The position numbers were made by a program, and so were the translations under genes. Positions 7,027 to 13,791 of a stretch of 18,014 nucleotides of DNA are shown here, in pieces. Source of the DNA: CAYYYG01 sp964476135 (lineage in GTDB: Bacteria; Patescibacteriota; Microgenomatia; UBA1406; GWC2-37-13); contig CAYYYG010000024.1 in assembly GCA_964476135.1 (NCBI GenBank), positions 1 to 18,014 on the forward strand, given 5' to 3'. Below the pieces are notes generated by a model. The model did no database searches. It saw only the letters and a list, made by a program, of their open reading frames with translations, and was not told the DNA's origin. Positions within the stretch are counted from its first letter, which is position 1. The number at the start of each line of letters is the position of its first letter.

Positions 7027-7416
7027 TTATTGACTATTAGAAAGACAATAACCGGGAGCAGGCAGTGTTTCGTTTTCCAGAGTCGCACATATCTGATAAG
7101 AATTGGCACCACATCCGACACAATTATAGGGAGTGATATTCGGGTCGGCCGGCACAGTCGGCAGTATTGCCGATGAAGGCGCAAGGCAAATGACGCTCAA
7201 ATATCTGCTTCCTGATGCTGGGGTTGGATAACTAAGTCCACAGATTGAGTAATATTGCTCAAGTGAATTCTGAATAGTTTTAAGGTCAGCTTTTCTCCTT
7301 GCGTCCCGTCCGGCACGACGCGCGCTTGTATAAGCATTCATACCTAAGCCGGCTAACATAAGGATAAGTGTAATGACCACAGTCAGCTCAAGAAGAGTGA
7401 ATCCGCCTTTCTTCAT
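7027..7416 (-). CDS. Type IV prepilin, PulG-like, first gene of the minus-strand cassette
   Basis: A 129-residue prepilin with a very short leader MKKGG before FTLLELTVVI; cleavage is predicted at G5/F6 with Glu at mature position 5. The helix is followed by RRAGRDARRKADLKTIQNSL, closely resembling the next gene (ARRKTDL-x-x-I-x-x-x-LEQY), which suggests the pair arose by duplication and divergence. Six cysteines occur at 59, 77, 99, 102, 110 and 124. It has its own promoter immediately upstream, with the -10 box 9 nt before the ATG, and heads a run of five prepilin genes with gaps of at most 8 nt. Confidence 0.86.
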   Translation of the reverse strand: MKKGGFTLLELTVVITLILMLAGLGMNAYTSARRAGRDARRKADLKTIQNSLEQYYSICGLSYPTPASGSRYLSVICLAPSSAILPTVPADPNITPYNCVGCGANSYQICATLENETLPAPGYCLSNSQ

Positions 7417-7425
7417 AATTATTCA

Positions 7426-7455
7426 ATAATAGTCTAAAACCGCGATCAAAGTCAA
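7426..7455 (-). promoter_or_regulatory. Putative promoter for the prepilin cassette
   Basis: On the minus strand, TTGACT (7455 to 7450), an 18-nt spacer, and TATTAT (7431 to 7426). Predicted start near 7419 is about 3 nt before the ATG at 7416, so a leaderless transcript is likely. It lies between the holB stop and the first prepilin gene. Confidence 0.55.
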
Positions 7456-7459
7456 TAGA

Positions 7460-8119
7460 TCAAGAGGAAAAATGCTTCTTTATTTGAATAAATAAGCTGT
7501 CGACCGCGAGGCTCGGATTGAGATTATTATTAACAAGTAACTCTTTCTTCGCTATGCACTCTTTGATGATTTGTGCGTTTCGGTACTGCCCTCCAACCAT
7601 TTCCTTTCTAAGGTAATAAACGCAATCATCGATTATAGCGGCAACGCTTTCTCTGGTTGGTTTCTGGAGAATTGGTGAGGCCATGAATGAGTAGTCGTTA
7701 GATTTCCTTATTTCGTTTACTAATGATTCAGCCTGCGATAAATTACTATCAGCTGTTTTTTCGGATTCATAGATCACCGACCTTGACCTTATGGTAGGCA
7801 ATATTTTGTCCGGCCTTGAGCAAAACATTATGAACAGATTATTTTCGTTTTTTTCCTCGAGTGTTTTAAGCATTGAGTTTTGCACTTCAAGAGATGACTG
7901 ATCGAACGAGTATAACGCAAATATTTTTATCGACACCGAACTGAATGAAGTTATTTTCTGAAGATCCCGAACCTGCTCGATCAGAATTTCCGTTTTTTCC
8001 GGCTTTATATGAAAAATATAGTGCTTTGGGACAGAAAATTCAGACGCACATTCTCCGACTATTTTTTCCTGAAGATCAATGTTTTTAGCACATATGATAC
8101 GCGGAATCATATATTGCAT
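7460..8119 (-). CDS. holB: Short DNA polymerase III delta'-like clamp-loader subunit
   Basis: A 219-residue protein. The segment at about residues 49-115 matches AAA+ clamp-loader subunits: ILIEQVRDLQ, then SSLEVQNSMLKTLEEKNENN (canonical A-x-N-[AS]-[LM]LK-[TL]LEEP), and the sensor-1-type SRPDKILPTIRSRS. The usual N-terminal part is abbreviated: no Walker A P-loop and no zinc-binding cysteines are present, and the protein is about 100 residues shorter than typical delta'. Loss of a working P-loop is known in E. coli delta', so this may still be a functional stator subunit of the DNA polymerase III loader. A distant variant of another AAA+ subunit cannot be excluded. It is divergent from pilB across a 30-nt gap; the start at 8119 (or 8110) follows a TATAAT on this strand. 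Confidence 0.75.
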   Translation of the reverse strand: MQYMIPRIICAKNIDLQEKIVGECASEFSVPKHYIFHIKPEKTEILIEQVRDLQKITSFSSVSIKIFALYSFDQSSLEVQNSMLKTLEEKNENNLFIMFCSRPDKILPTIRSRSVIYESEKTADSNLSQAESLVNEIRKSNDYSFMASPILQKPTRESVAAIIDDCVYYLRKEMVGGQYRNAQIIKECIAKKELLVNNNLNPSLAVDSLFIQIKKHFSS

Positions 8120-8142
8120 TTTACAGCAAAGATCATTATATT
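8114..8142 (+). promoter_or_regulatory. Putative pilB promoter sharing its -10 region with a divergent holB promoter
   Basis: Plus strand: TTGCAT at 8114-8119, 17-nt spacer, TATATT at 8137-8142, with predicted start near 8149, one base before the pilB ATG. Minus strand: a perfect TATAAT is read from 8140 to 8135, overlapping the same bases, with predicted start near 8128 for holB (ATG at 8119). The minus strand has only a weak -35 (TTGGAG, 19-nt spacer). Both genes may be driven from one opened region. Confidence 0.55.
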
Positions 8143-8149
8143 GAAATGT

Positions 8150-9862
8150 ATGTCATTATCTCCAAAAGCATTCCTGAATTCTCTGATACAGGAAGGAATA
8201 ATCGACCAGGTAAAGGCAAGCAAATACGAGATCGAATCTCTGCAGAAAAATGTTGCCATCGATGAATATTTACTCAACTATACATCAGTTGATAAATCCT
8301 CGATTCTCAAGATTAAGGCCGGTCAAATGAAAGTTCCTTTCATCAATATCGTTGCGACCGCAATAGACTCTGAGGCATTGAGCATGATTCCGGAATCACT
8401 GGCAAGAAGATTCATTATCGTGCCCTATTTATACGATTCGAAAGAGGAAAAATTATATGTAGCAACGGCAGATCCGCTAAACGTAAATCTCGCAGATTTT
8501 CTCTCTAAAAAAACCGGTAAAAACGTCATATTAAGTCTTGCAAATACCGCCGATATAACAAAGGCTATTAACCTATCATATACACAAGGTTTATCGCCTG
8601 AAGTCAAAGAGGCGCTCAAGGAAGTAGCGCCTGAAAGAGTTACTAAAAAAGTGGTTCAGGAAAACCAATCGGTCCATGAAGCACCGGTCGCAAAAATCGT
8701 AAACACCATACTAGAATTCGCAGTAAAAAGTCGCGCCTCAGACGTCCATATTGAGCCACAAGAAACAAAAACAAGGATTCGCTACAGAATCGACGGCATA
8801 CTCCAGGAAAAGTTATCTCTTCCAAAAGGCCTGCAAGATTCACTAGTATCAAGAATCAAAATTCTCGCTGAGATGAAAATCGATGAAAAGCGTATTCCTC
8901 AGGATGGTAGGTTTGCGTTTAAGATAGGCGTTGAAGAAGTCGATTTGCGTGTTTCAACACTACCTACTGTAAACGGTGAAAAAATAGTTATGCGGCTTCT
9001 AAAAAAAACCGGCGGACTTCCCTCACTGGATGATCTCGGTTTGCGCGGCCCACAGTTCCAGGATCTGCAAGAGGCGATCAGCAAGCCTTACGGTATTATC
9101 TTGGTTACCGGTCCGACAGGATCTGGTAAAACCACAACACTCTACTCGATATTATCGAGAATAAACAAGCCGACAGTAAACATAATGACTCTCGAAGATC
9201 CGGTAGAATACCAAATAGCAGGGATAAACCAGGTACAGATCAATCCACAAGCCGGATTAACCTTTGCAACCGGATTAAGGGCTTTCTTACGCCAGGATCC
9301 GAACATAATACTGGTAGGCGAGATCCGTGATAAAGAAACAACTCAGCTTGCGATCCAGGCGGCGCTTACCGGACACTTGGTATTTTCTACCTTACATACA
9401 AACGATGCGGCAACTGCAATACCCCGTCTTATAGATTTAGGAGCAGAACCATTTCTTGTCGCATCCGTAATTAACGCCTCGGTCGCACAAAGAATCGTCA
9501 GAAAAATCTGCGAAAACTGTAAAGAAGCCTACGAACCTCTGCCACAGGTAGTCGAAAACATAAGGACAGTGCTTGGTGATCTACTCCCCAAATCATATCG
9601 AGAAGGCATGCCATTAAAACTTGCCCGGGGTAAGGGATGTAACGAGTGCAATGGGGGAGGATATTTGGGAAGAGTTGCAATATTTGAATTATTCAAAATC
9701 ACATCTGCAATAAATAAAATGATATTACAAGAAAAATCATCCCGCGAAATTGAGGAACAAGCAGAAAAAGAAGGTCTCATAAAAATGAAACAGGATGGTT
9801 ATTTAAAGGCTCTTGATGGACTAACAACCATAGAAGAAGTGCTTAGAGTTGCCGAAGTTTAA
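8150..9862 (+). CDS. pilB: Type IV pilus extension ATPase PilB (GspE family)
   Basis: A 570-residue secretion/pilus ATPase that powers pilin polymerisation. The N-terminus (1-150) is an MshEN-type domain with the -P-x-SLARRF- and L-x-VA-x-x-DPLN signatures. The motor follows: SDVHIEP near residue 199, Walker A GPTGSGKT at 321-328, LEDPVEY Asp box, Walker B LVGEIRD at 388-394, and a His-box STLHTNDA. The PilB-specific zinc site is intact as C454-x2-C457 and C497-x2-C500. The frame is open to 8009, but that extension overlaps holB antisense and is unconserved in appearance; the ATG at 8150 directly follows a -10 box and matches the family N-terminus. The pilT start lies 21 nt after the stop. 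Confidence 0.97.
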   Translation: MSLSPKAFLNSLIQEGIIDQVKASKYEIESLQKNVAIDEYLLNYTSVDKSSILKIKAGQMKVPFINIVATAIDSEALSMIPESLARRFIIVPYLYDSKEEKLYVATADPLNVNLADFLSKKTGKNVILSLANTADITKAINLSYTQGLSPEVKEALKEVAPERVTKKVVQENQSVHEAPVAKIVNTILEFAVKSRASDVHIEPQETKTRIRYRIDGILQEKLSLPKGLQDSLVSRIKILAEMKIDEKRIPQDGRFAFKIGVEEVDLRVSTLPTVNGEKIVMRLLKKTGGLPSLDDLGLRGPQFQDLQEAISKPYGIILVTGPTGSGKTTTLYSILSRINKPTVNIMTLEDPVEYQIAGINQVQINPQAGLTFATGLRAFLRQDPNIILVGEIRDKETTQLAIQAALTGHLVFSTLHTNDAATAIPRLIDLGAEPFLVASVINASVAQRIVRKICENCKEAYEPLPQVVENIRTVLGDLLPKSYREGMPLKLARGKGCNECNGGGYLGRVAIFELFKITSAINKMILQEKSSREIEEQAEKEGLIKMKQDGYLKALDGLTTIEEVLRVAEV

Positions 9863-9883
9863 TAATTAATTAAAAAGCAAAGT

Positions 9884-10933
9884 ATGACTATCAAAGATCT
9901 TTTTAAAAGTGCGGTTGACCGTAATGCATCGGATTTACATTTAGTTTGCGGATACTACCCTACAGTTCGTATAAATAACGAACTTTATCCCTTAAAAACT
10001 GCGGAAATATTAACAAAAGAGAAAGCGGAAAAACTAATTTTCCCGGTATTAACGGAAGAACAGAAAGAAAATCTTCTTGCTAACAAAGAAATCGACATCG
10101 GTATACAGCACGACACTTTTCGACTCCGCGCCAATATTTATTACACAAAAAGCCAGCTTGCAGCTGCGTTTCGTCTTGTTCCTTCAATTATCCGCACTGT
10201 AGAAGAGCTAAATCTTCCTCCGATTATGAATTCATTTTCTCAATACAATAACGGACTGGTTCTTGTAACCGGACCTACAGGTGAGGGTAAATCAACAACA
10301 CTCGCCTCGATCATAAACCAAATAAACTTAAACACAAATAAACACATAATAACCATAGAAGACCCAATCGAGTTCGTATATCCTGAAGGAAAAAGTGTGG
10401 TGTCCCAAAGAGAACTCCACCTTGACACCCATTCTTGGACTATTGCCCTCCGATCGGTACTTCGTGAAGACCCCGATGTAGTATTGGTCGGCGAAATGCG
10501 CGACTACGATACCATCCAGGCAGTTCTGACGATCGCTGAAACCGGCCATCTGGTGTTCTCTACATTACATACAAGTACCACGCCGGAAGCTATCAACCGT
10601 ATCATCGACGTTTTCCCCTCGCATCAGCAGAACCAAATTAAAAACCAGCTCGCCTCCGTTCTAAAAGCGGTTGTCACTCAAAGACTTATACCAGACATAA
10701 ACAATACATCACGTGTCCCTGCTCTTGAAATCCTTATAAACACACCGGCTGTTGCTTCTTTAGTACGGGAAGGAAAAGCATTTATGTTAGATAATGTTCT
10801 TGAAACTGAAGAAAAGCAGGATATGGTACTATTCGAAAAATACCTGTCCAGAATATATAAGAGGGGATTGATTTCCAAGGAAACCGCCCTCAAGTATGCG
10901 ATTAGAACCAATGAAATTAAAAAATTAATTTAG
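9884..10933 (+). CDS. pilT: Type IV pilus retraction ATPase PilT
   Basis: A 349-residue hexameric ATPase of usual PilT length, which drives pilus depolymerisation at the PilC platform. The N-terminal PAS-like region has ASDLHLVCGYYPTVRIN, typical of PilT; Walker A is GPTGEGKS at 130-137 with Glu where Ser is usual; Walker B LVGEMRD is at 201-207, followed by TIQAVLTIAETGHLVFSTLHT, the diagnostic PilT stretch. There are no zinc cysteines, which separates it from PilB. The C-terminal ALKYAIRTNE region corresponds to the retraction-associated AIRxGR area only loosely. No Shine-Dalgarno site precedes it; it is likely cotranscribed with pilB and pilC. Confidence 0.95.
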   Translation: MTIKDLFKSAVDRNASDLHLVCGYYPTVRINNELYPLKTAEILTKEKAEKLIFPVLTEEQKENLLANKEIDIGIQHDTFRLRANIYYTKSQLAAAFRLVPSIIRTVEELNLPPIMNSFSQYNNGLVLVTGPTGEGKSTTLASIINQINLNTNKHIITIEDPIEFVYPEGKSVVSQRELHLDTHSWTIALRSVLREDPDVVLVGEMRDYDTIQAVLTIAETGHLVFSTLHTSTTPEAINRIIDVFPSHQQNQIKNQLASVLKAVVTQRLIPDINNTSRVPALEILINTPAVASLVREGKAFMLDNVLETEEKQDMVLFEKYLSRIYKRGLISKETALKYAIRTNEIKKLI

Positions 10934-10945
10934 TTACCTTAATCT

Positions 10946-12145
10946 ATGCTTTTTAAATATAGAGCACTGAAAAAAGATAAAATAATCAACGGCAAACTGG
11001 AGGCACAGAGCGAAGCGGAAGCGATCGCATTCCTAAGAAAAAATGAAATGCTTACCGTTAACATCGAACCAGCGGACGCCAGTGGCGTTTCCTCCTTAGT
11101 GGGATTTTTAAGTCGCCCTTCATTTAATGATGTCGTCCACCTAACCCGACAGCTTTCGATCATGATGAATGCCGGACTAACCGTGATCGATAGCTTCGAT
11201 ATATTAAGAAGACAGGTAACGAAACCTTCTCTTGTCAAAATAATTGATGGAATCGACAAGGACATAAGAGGAGGGGACAGTTTGTCAACCGCGCTTAAAA
11301 AATACCCTTATTTATTTTCAAATCTCTATATCGCGCTTGTTGAGGCGGGAGAAGCATCAGGTAAAGTAAGTGATGTCTTATCAAGGTTGGCTGAAAACTT
11401 GGAAAAACAGCGAGAGCTTCAGGGAAAACTAAAAAGCGCACTTATTTATCCGACTATCATCGTTATAGGTATGATTGCGGTTATGTTCGTCATGGTTACA
11501 TTTGTTCTACCACAACTCCTGAGCTTATATAAAGATCTCGATATCGATTTGCCACTTATGACCAGGATACTGATCGCCGTTTCCGGATTTTCCTCTAATT
11601 TTTGGCCATTTATTCTTGCCGGAGGGGGAGTGCTCGGATTCATCATTCGCAATTATTTAAATAGTAAAGTGGGCAAAAACTCTGTAGACCGCCTATTGTT
11701 AAGGCTACCCATTATAAGCGGAGTAGTTCGAATGGCATCACTCGTCGACAGCACTCGAACTCTTGCTATTTTGATAGGCTCCGGAGTTTCCATATTAGAC
11801 GGATTAAGAATCATTATCGAAACTGCTGATAATGTAGTTTTTCGCGAGGCTTTTCAAAACATATATGTTCAGGTAGAAAAAGGTATTTCGCTTGGACAAG
11901 CAATGCAGAAGGAGAAAGTATTTCCACCGATATTGGTACAAATGACGACCGTCGGAGAACAAACAGGTCATCTTGATACCACTCTGCATAAAATCTCCGC
12001 CTATTTCGAGTTCGAGTCGGAGTTTGCGATAAAAGCACTTACATCTTTAATCGAACCAGCAATCATTGTGGTGCTTGGCCTTGGAGTCGGATTATTGGTA
12101 ATTTCAGTAATCACACCTATCTATAACTTGACGAATAAATTTTAG
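10946..12145 (+). CDS. pilC: Type IV pilus inner-membrane platform protein PilC (GspF family)
   Basis: A 399-residue polytopic protein with two tandem T2SSF domains, each starting with an R-Q-L-[SA]-x-M-x-x-[AS]-G-x-x-[LV] type helix: F-N-D-V-V-H-L-T-R-Q-L-S-I-M-M-N-A-G near residues 59-76 and DSTRTLAILIGSGVSILDGL near 267-286. Membrane helices are predicted at about 168-192, 216-237 and 372-394. YPYLFSNLYIALVEAGEASG and PPILVQMTTVGEQTG are classic PilC/GspF signatures. It couples the cytoplasmic PilB and PilT motors to the growing pilus. It starts 12 nt after pilT with no Shine-Dalgarno site. Confidence 0.96.
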   Translation: MLFKYRALKKDKIINGKLEAQSEAEAIAFLRKNEMLTVNIEPADASGVSSLVGFLSRPSFNDVVHLTRQLSIMMNAGLTVIDSFDILRRQVTKPSLVKIIDGIDKDIRGGDSLSTALKKYPYLFSNLYIALVEAGEASGKVSDVLSRLAENLEKQRELQGKLKSALIYPTIIVIGMIAVMFVMVTFVLPQLLSLYKDLDIDLPLMTRILIAVSGFSSNFWPFILAGGGVLGFIIRNYLNSKVGKNSVDRLLLRLPIISGVVRMASLVDSTRTLAILIGSGVSILDGLRIIIETADNVVFREAFQNIYVQVEKGISLGQAMQKEKVFPPILVQMTTVGEQTGHLDTTLHKISAYFEFESEFAIKALTSLIEPAIIVVLGLGVGLLVISVITPIYNLTNKF

Positions 12146-12151
12146 TATCAC

Positions 12152-12200
12152 TTGACAATCGAGTTAAAAAAAATTACAAATAGATATAAAGGTTTATAAT
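12152..12200 (+). promoter_or_regulatory. Putative promoter region of the pilin gene
   Basis: A perfect TTGACA at 12152-12157 is followed at 17 nt by TACAAA (12175-12180), then TATAAA (12185-12190) and a perfect TATAAT (12195-12200). The last would start transcription near 12207, about 5 nt before the ATG. Which -10 is used is unresolved; more than one start is possible for a highly expressed pilin. Confidence 0.5.
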
Positions 12201-12211
12201 TTATCAACTTT

Positions 12212-12778
12212 ATGAATAAATCGAAATATCTGAAGGGTTTCACTCTTATTGAATTATTATTGGTAATCGCTATATTAGGCATTCTCGCGGTTGCCCTACT
12301 CGTTGCCATTAATCCGGCCGAAGCCCAAAAAAAAGCCAGAGATTCTAAAAGATTTGCTGACTTAAAAACTCTGCAGATACTTATCGATCAGTACATTAAT
12401 GACGGTGGAGTGATTCCTGCGACCGGTATCGGTTCAGCAGCAGGCGCTAATACAGCCGCGGTTACAACTCAGAATAGCCAAGCTGCCTGTCCTTCAGGTA
12501 CCGCTACATGGCTCGGTATCGACACCTGTAAATATGGTCCGACAGTTCCGCTGGATCCAAATAACGGTGTGTCAAGATCGTTCGTCACCAATGCTGGTAC
12601 GACACCTCCAACTGTTACGGCAGTAACCGCACAATATAGAGCAAGAATCAGTGGAAGTAATTATGAAGTCAATGTCATGGTCGAATCTCCGGCTAACGCA
12701 GGCAAAATCGTAAGCGACGGTGGAAACAATGCCCTTCAGTGGATTGAAATTGGCTCGGATCTGACATTACTCAACTAA
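12212..12778 (+). CDS. pilA: Type IV prepilin, probable major pilin
   Basis: A 188-residue prepilin. The leader MNKSKYLKG precedes FTLIELLLVIAILGILAVAL, with cleavage at G9/F10 and Glu at mature position 5 (E14). VAINPAEAQKKARDSKRFADL after the helix is typical of Patescibacteria pilins. The C-terminal domain is Ala/Thr/Gly-rich with two cysteines, C93 and C106, suggesting one disulfide loop. It is proposed as the main pilin because it sits directly after pilB-pilT-pilC, has a strong separate promoter and is closed by a strong terminator; that role is inferred. No Shine-Dalgarno site precedes the ATG. Confidence 0.88.
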   Translation: MNKSKYLKGFTLIELLLVIAILGILAVALLVAINPAEAQKKARDSKRFADLKTLQILIDQYINDGGVIPATGIGSAAGANTAAVTTQNSQAACPSGTATWLGIDTCKYGPTVPLDPNNGVSRSFVTNAGTTPPTVTAVTAQYRARISGSNYEVNVMVESPANAGKIVSDGGNNALQWIEIGSDLTLLN

Positions 12779-12789
12779 CATGTCATATC

Positions 12790-12818
12790 AAAAAACCCCG
12801 CTTCGGCGGGGTTTTTTT
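12790..12818 (+). terminator. Intrinsic terminator after the pilin gene
   Basis: CCCCGC (12796-12801), a TTCG loop, GCGGGG (12806-12811), then seven T; an A-tract on the 5' side lengthens the stem and could make it act on both strands. It is the strongest terminator in the window and separates the pilus operon from the next gene. Confidence 0.93.
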
Positions 12819-12834
12819 ATGGTAAATTATTGCA

Positions 12835-13788
12835 ATGACTTTTCTTTTTTTACTATTAACTTGCCTGTACGTATACCGAACAATCACCATTACGACAACT
12901 TTTTACATAATTAATAAAACCATTTCCTCGGGCCATTCAACCGATTTCACCCTACTTAGGTACGCGCCGGGCGTGCTGATATTACCAGTATTTTTTTCAT
13001 TAGCAGCAATACTTTTTTTTTATTGCAGTCTTAAACTTCGCGACCGCTCACCACTTGGTTGGCTGATAAGCATTACTGCCCTGATTTCAGTACCGTGTAG
13101 CCTGTGGCTGATCGCAAAAAATACCCTTGGATCGGCAAATTTGGTACCGATTCCCAGTCTCTATCTGGAACACACATTTTTATTCAGTATTTTTCTACTA
13201 ATTTCGTTAATAATTAAAAGAAAAGAATATCAAATGGAGGGTAGGACAATTGCTTTTCGTTACCGAATCGTGTTACTGGTTTTTTTTATTTTCCTAACAT
13301 TACCTCTTTTTATCTATGCGGGGTATGCTTTTTATACGATAAAAAATACAGATTACGACTTTAAGAAAATCCAAAAAGAGGTCCACTTTAGACTCATCAA
13401 ACCTACGAAGTTGCCAGATGGCCGAGAATATGAATCTAAATTTTATATTGCAAAAAAACCGTTATATGACAGTGCGCAAACGGTACAGGTTCAATTCGAT
13501 TATCCACTTCCCGAACTGATTTCCGGTAGAAAGCCAGGACTTATTGTGCTATTACAAGCGAAACGCAGTGAGGAGCTAGACCTGGAAAAAGTTTTTAACT
13601 CTAGGGAAGCGTCTACATCTGCTAAAAAAATAAAACTCACAGCCTGGAAAAATTCAGACGCTTATATTGTCGAGGGTACAAATGAAACTAAACTTTATTA
13701 TCCAACAGAACATGGCACCATTGTATTCATCCGTGCGTACTATATTTCAAAAAACGAGCTATTGGACTTCGCGGCGAATCTTAAATAA
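12835..13788 (+). CDS. Membrane protein of unknown function with a C-terminal DUF4367-like domain
   Basis: I do not recognise this 317-residue protein as a named family. The first half is membrane-embedded: hydrophobic segments at about 1-24, 43-67, 74-95, 108-128 and 142-166, so four or five helices. The C-terminal ~145 residues are soluble and start after the last helix with an F-x-L-I-K-P-x-x-L-P-D-G-x-E motif and end with a strand-loop-helix (I-R-A-Y-Y-I-S-K-N-E-L-L-D-F-A-A-N-L), an arrangement that resembles DUF4367-type extracytoplasmic domains; this is a weak visual match. The ATG follows the terminator by 16 nt. The stop is 3 nt from the end of the convergent ligase-like gene. A surface or envelope role is a guess from location. 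Confidence 0.7.
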   Translation: MTFLFLLLTCLYVYRTITITTTFYIINKTISSGHSTDFTLLRYAPGVLILPVFFSLAAILFFYCSLKLRDRSPLGWLISITALISVPCSLWLIAKNTLGSANLVPIPSLYLEHTFLFSIFLLISLIIKRKEYQMEGRTIAFRYRIVLLVFFIFLTLPLFIYAGYAFYTIKNTDYDFKKIQKEVHFRLIKPTKLPDGREYESKFYIAKKPLYDSAQTVQVQFDYPLPELISGRKPGLIVLLQAKRSEELDLEKVFNSREASTSAKKIKLTAWKNSDAYIVEGTNETKLYYPTEHGTIVFIRAYYISKNELLDFAANLK

Positions 13789-13791
13789 GTA

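Noticed and set aside
7026..7184. N-terminal extension of the cysteine-rich prepilin frame
   Set aside because: It overlaps the first prepilin gene; the leader peptide requires the ATG at 7025.
8009..8149. N-terminal extension of PilB by 47 residues
   Set aside because: It is antisense to holB, and the ATG at 8150 matches the PilB N-terminus and the promoter position.
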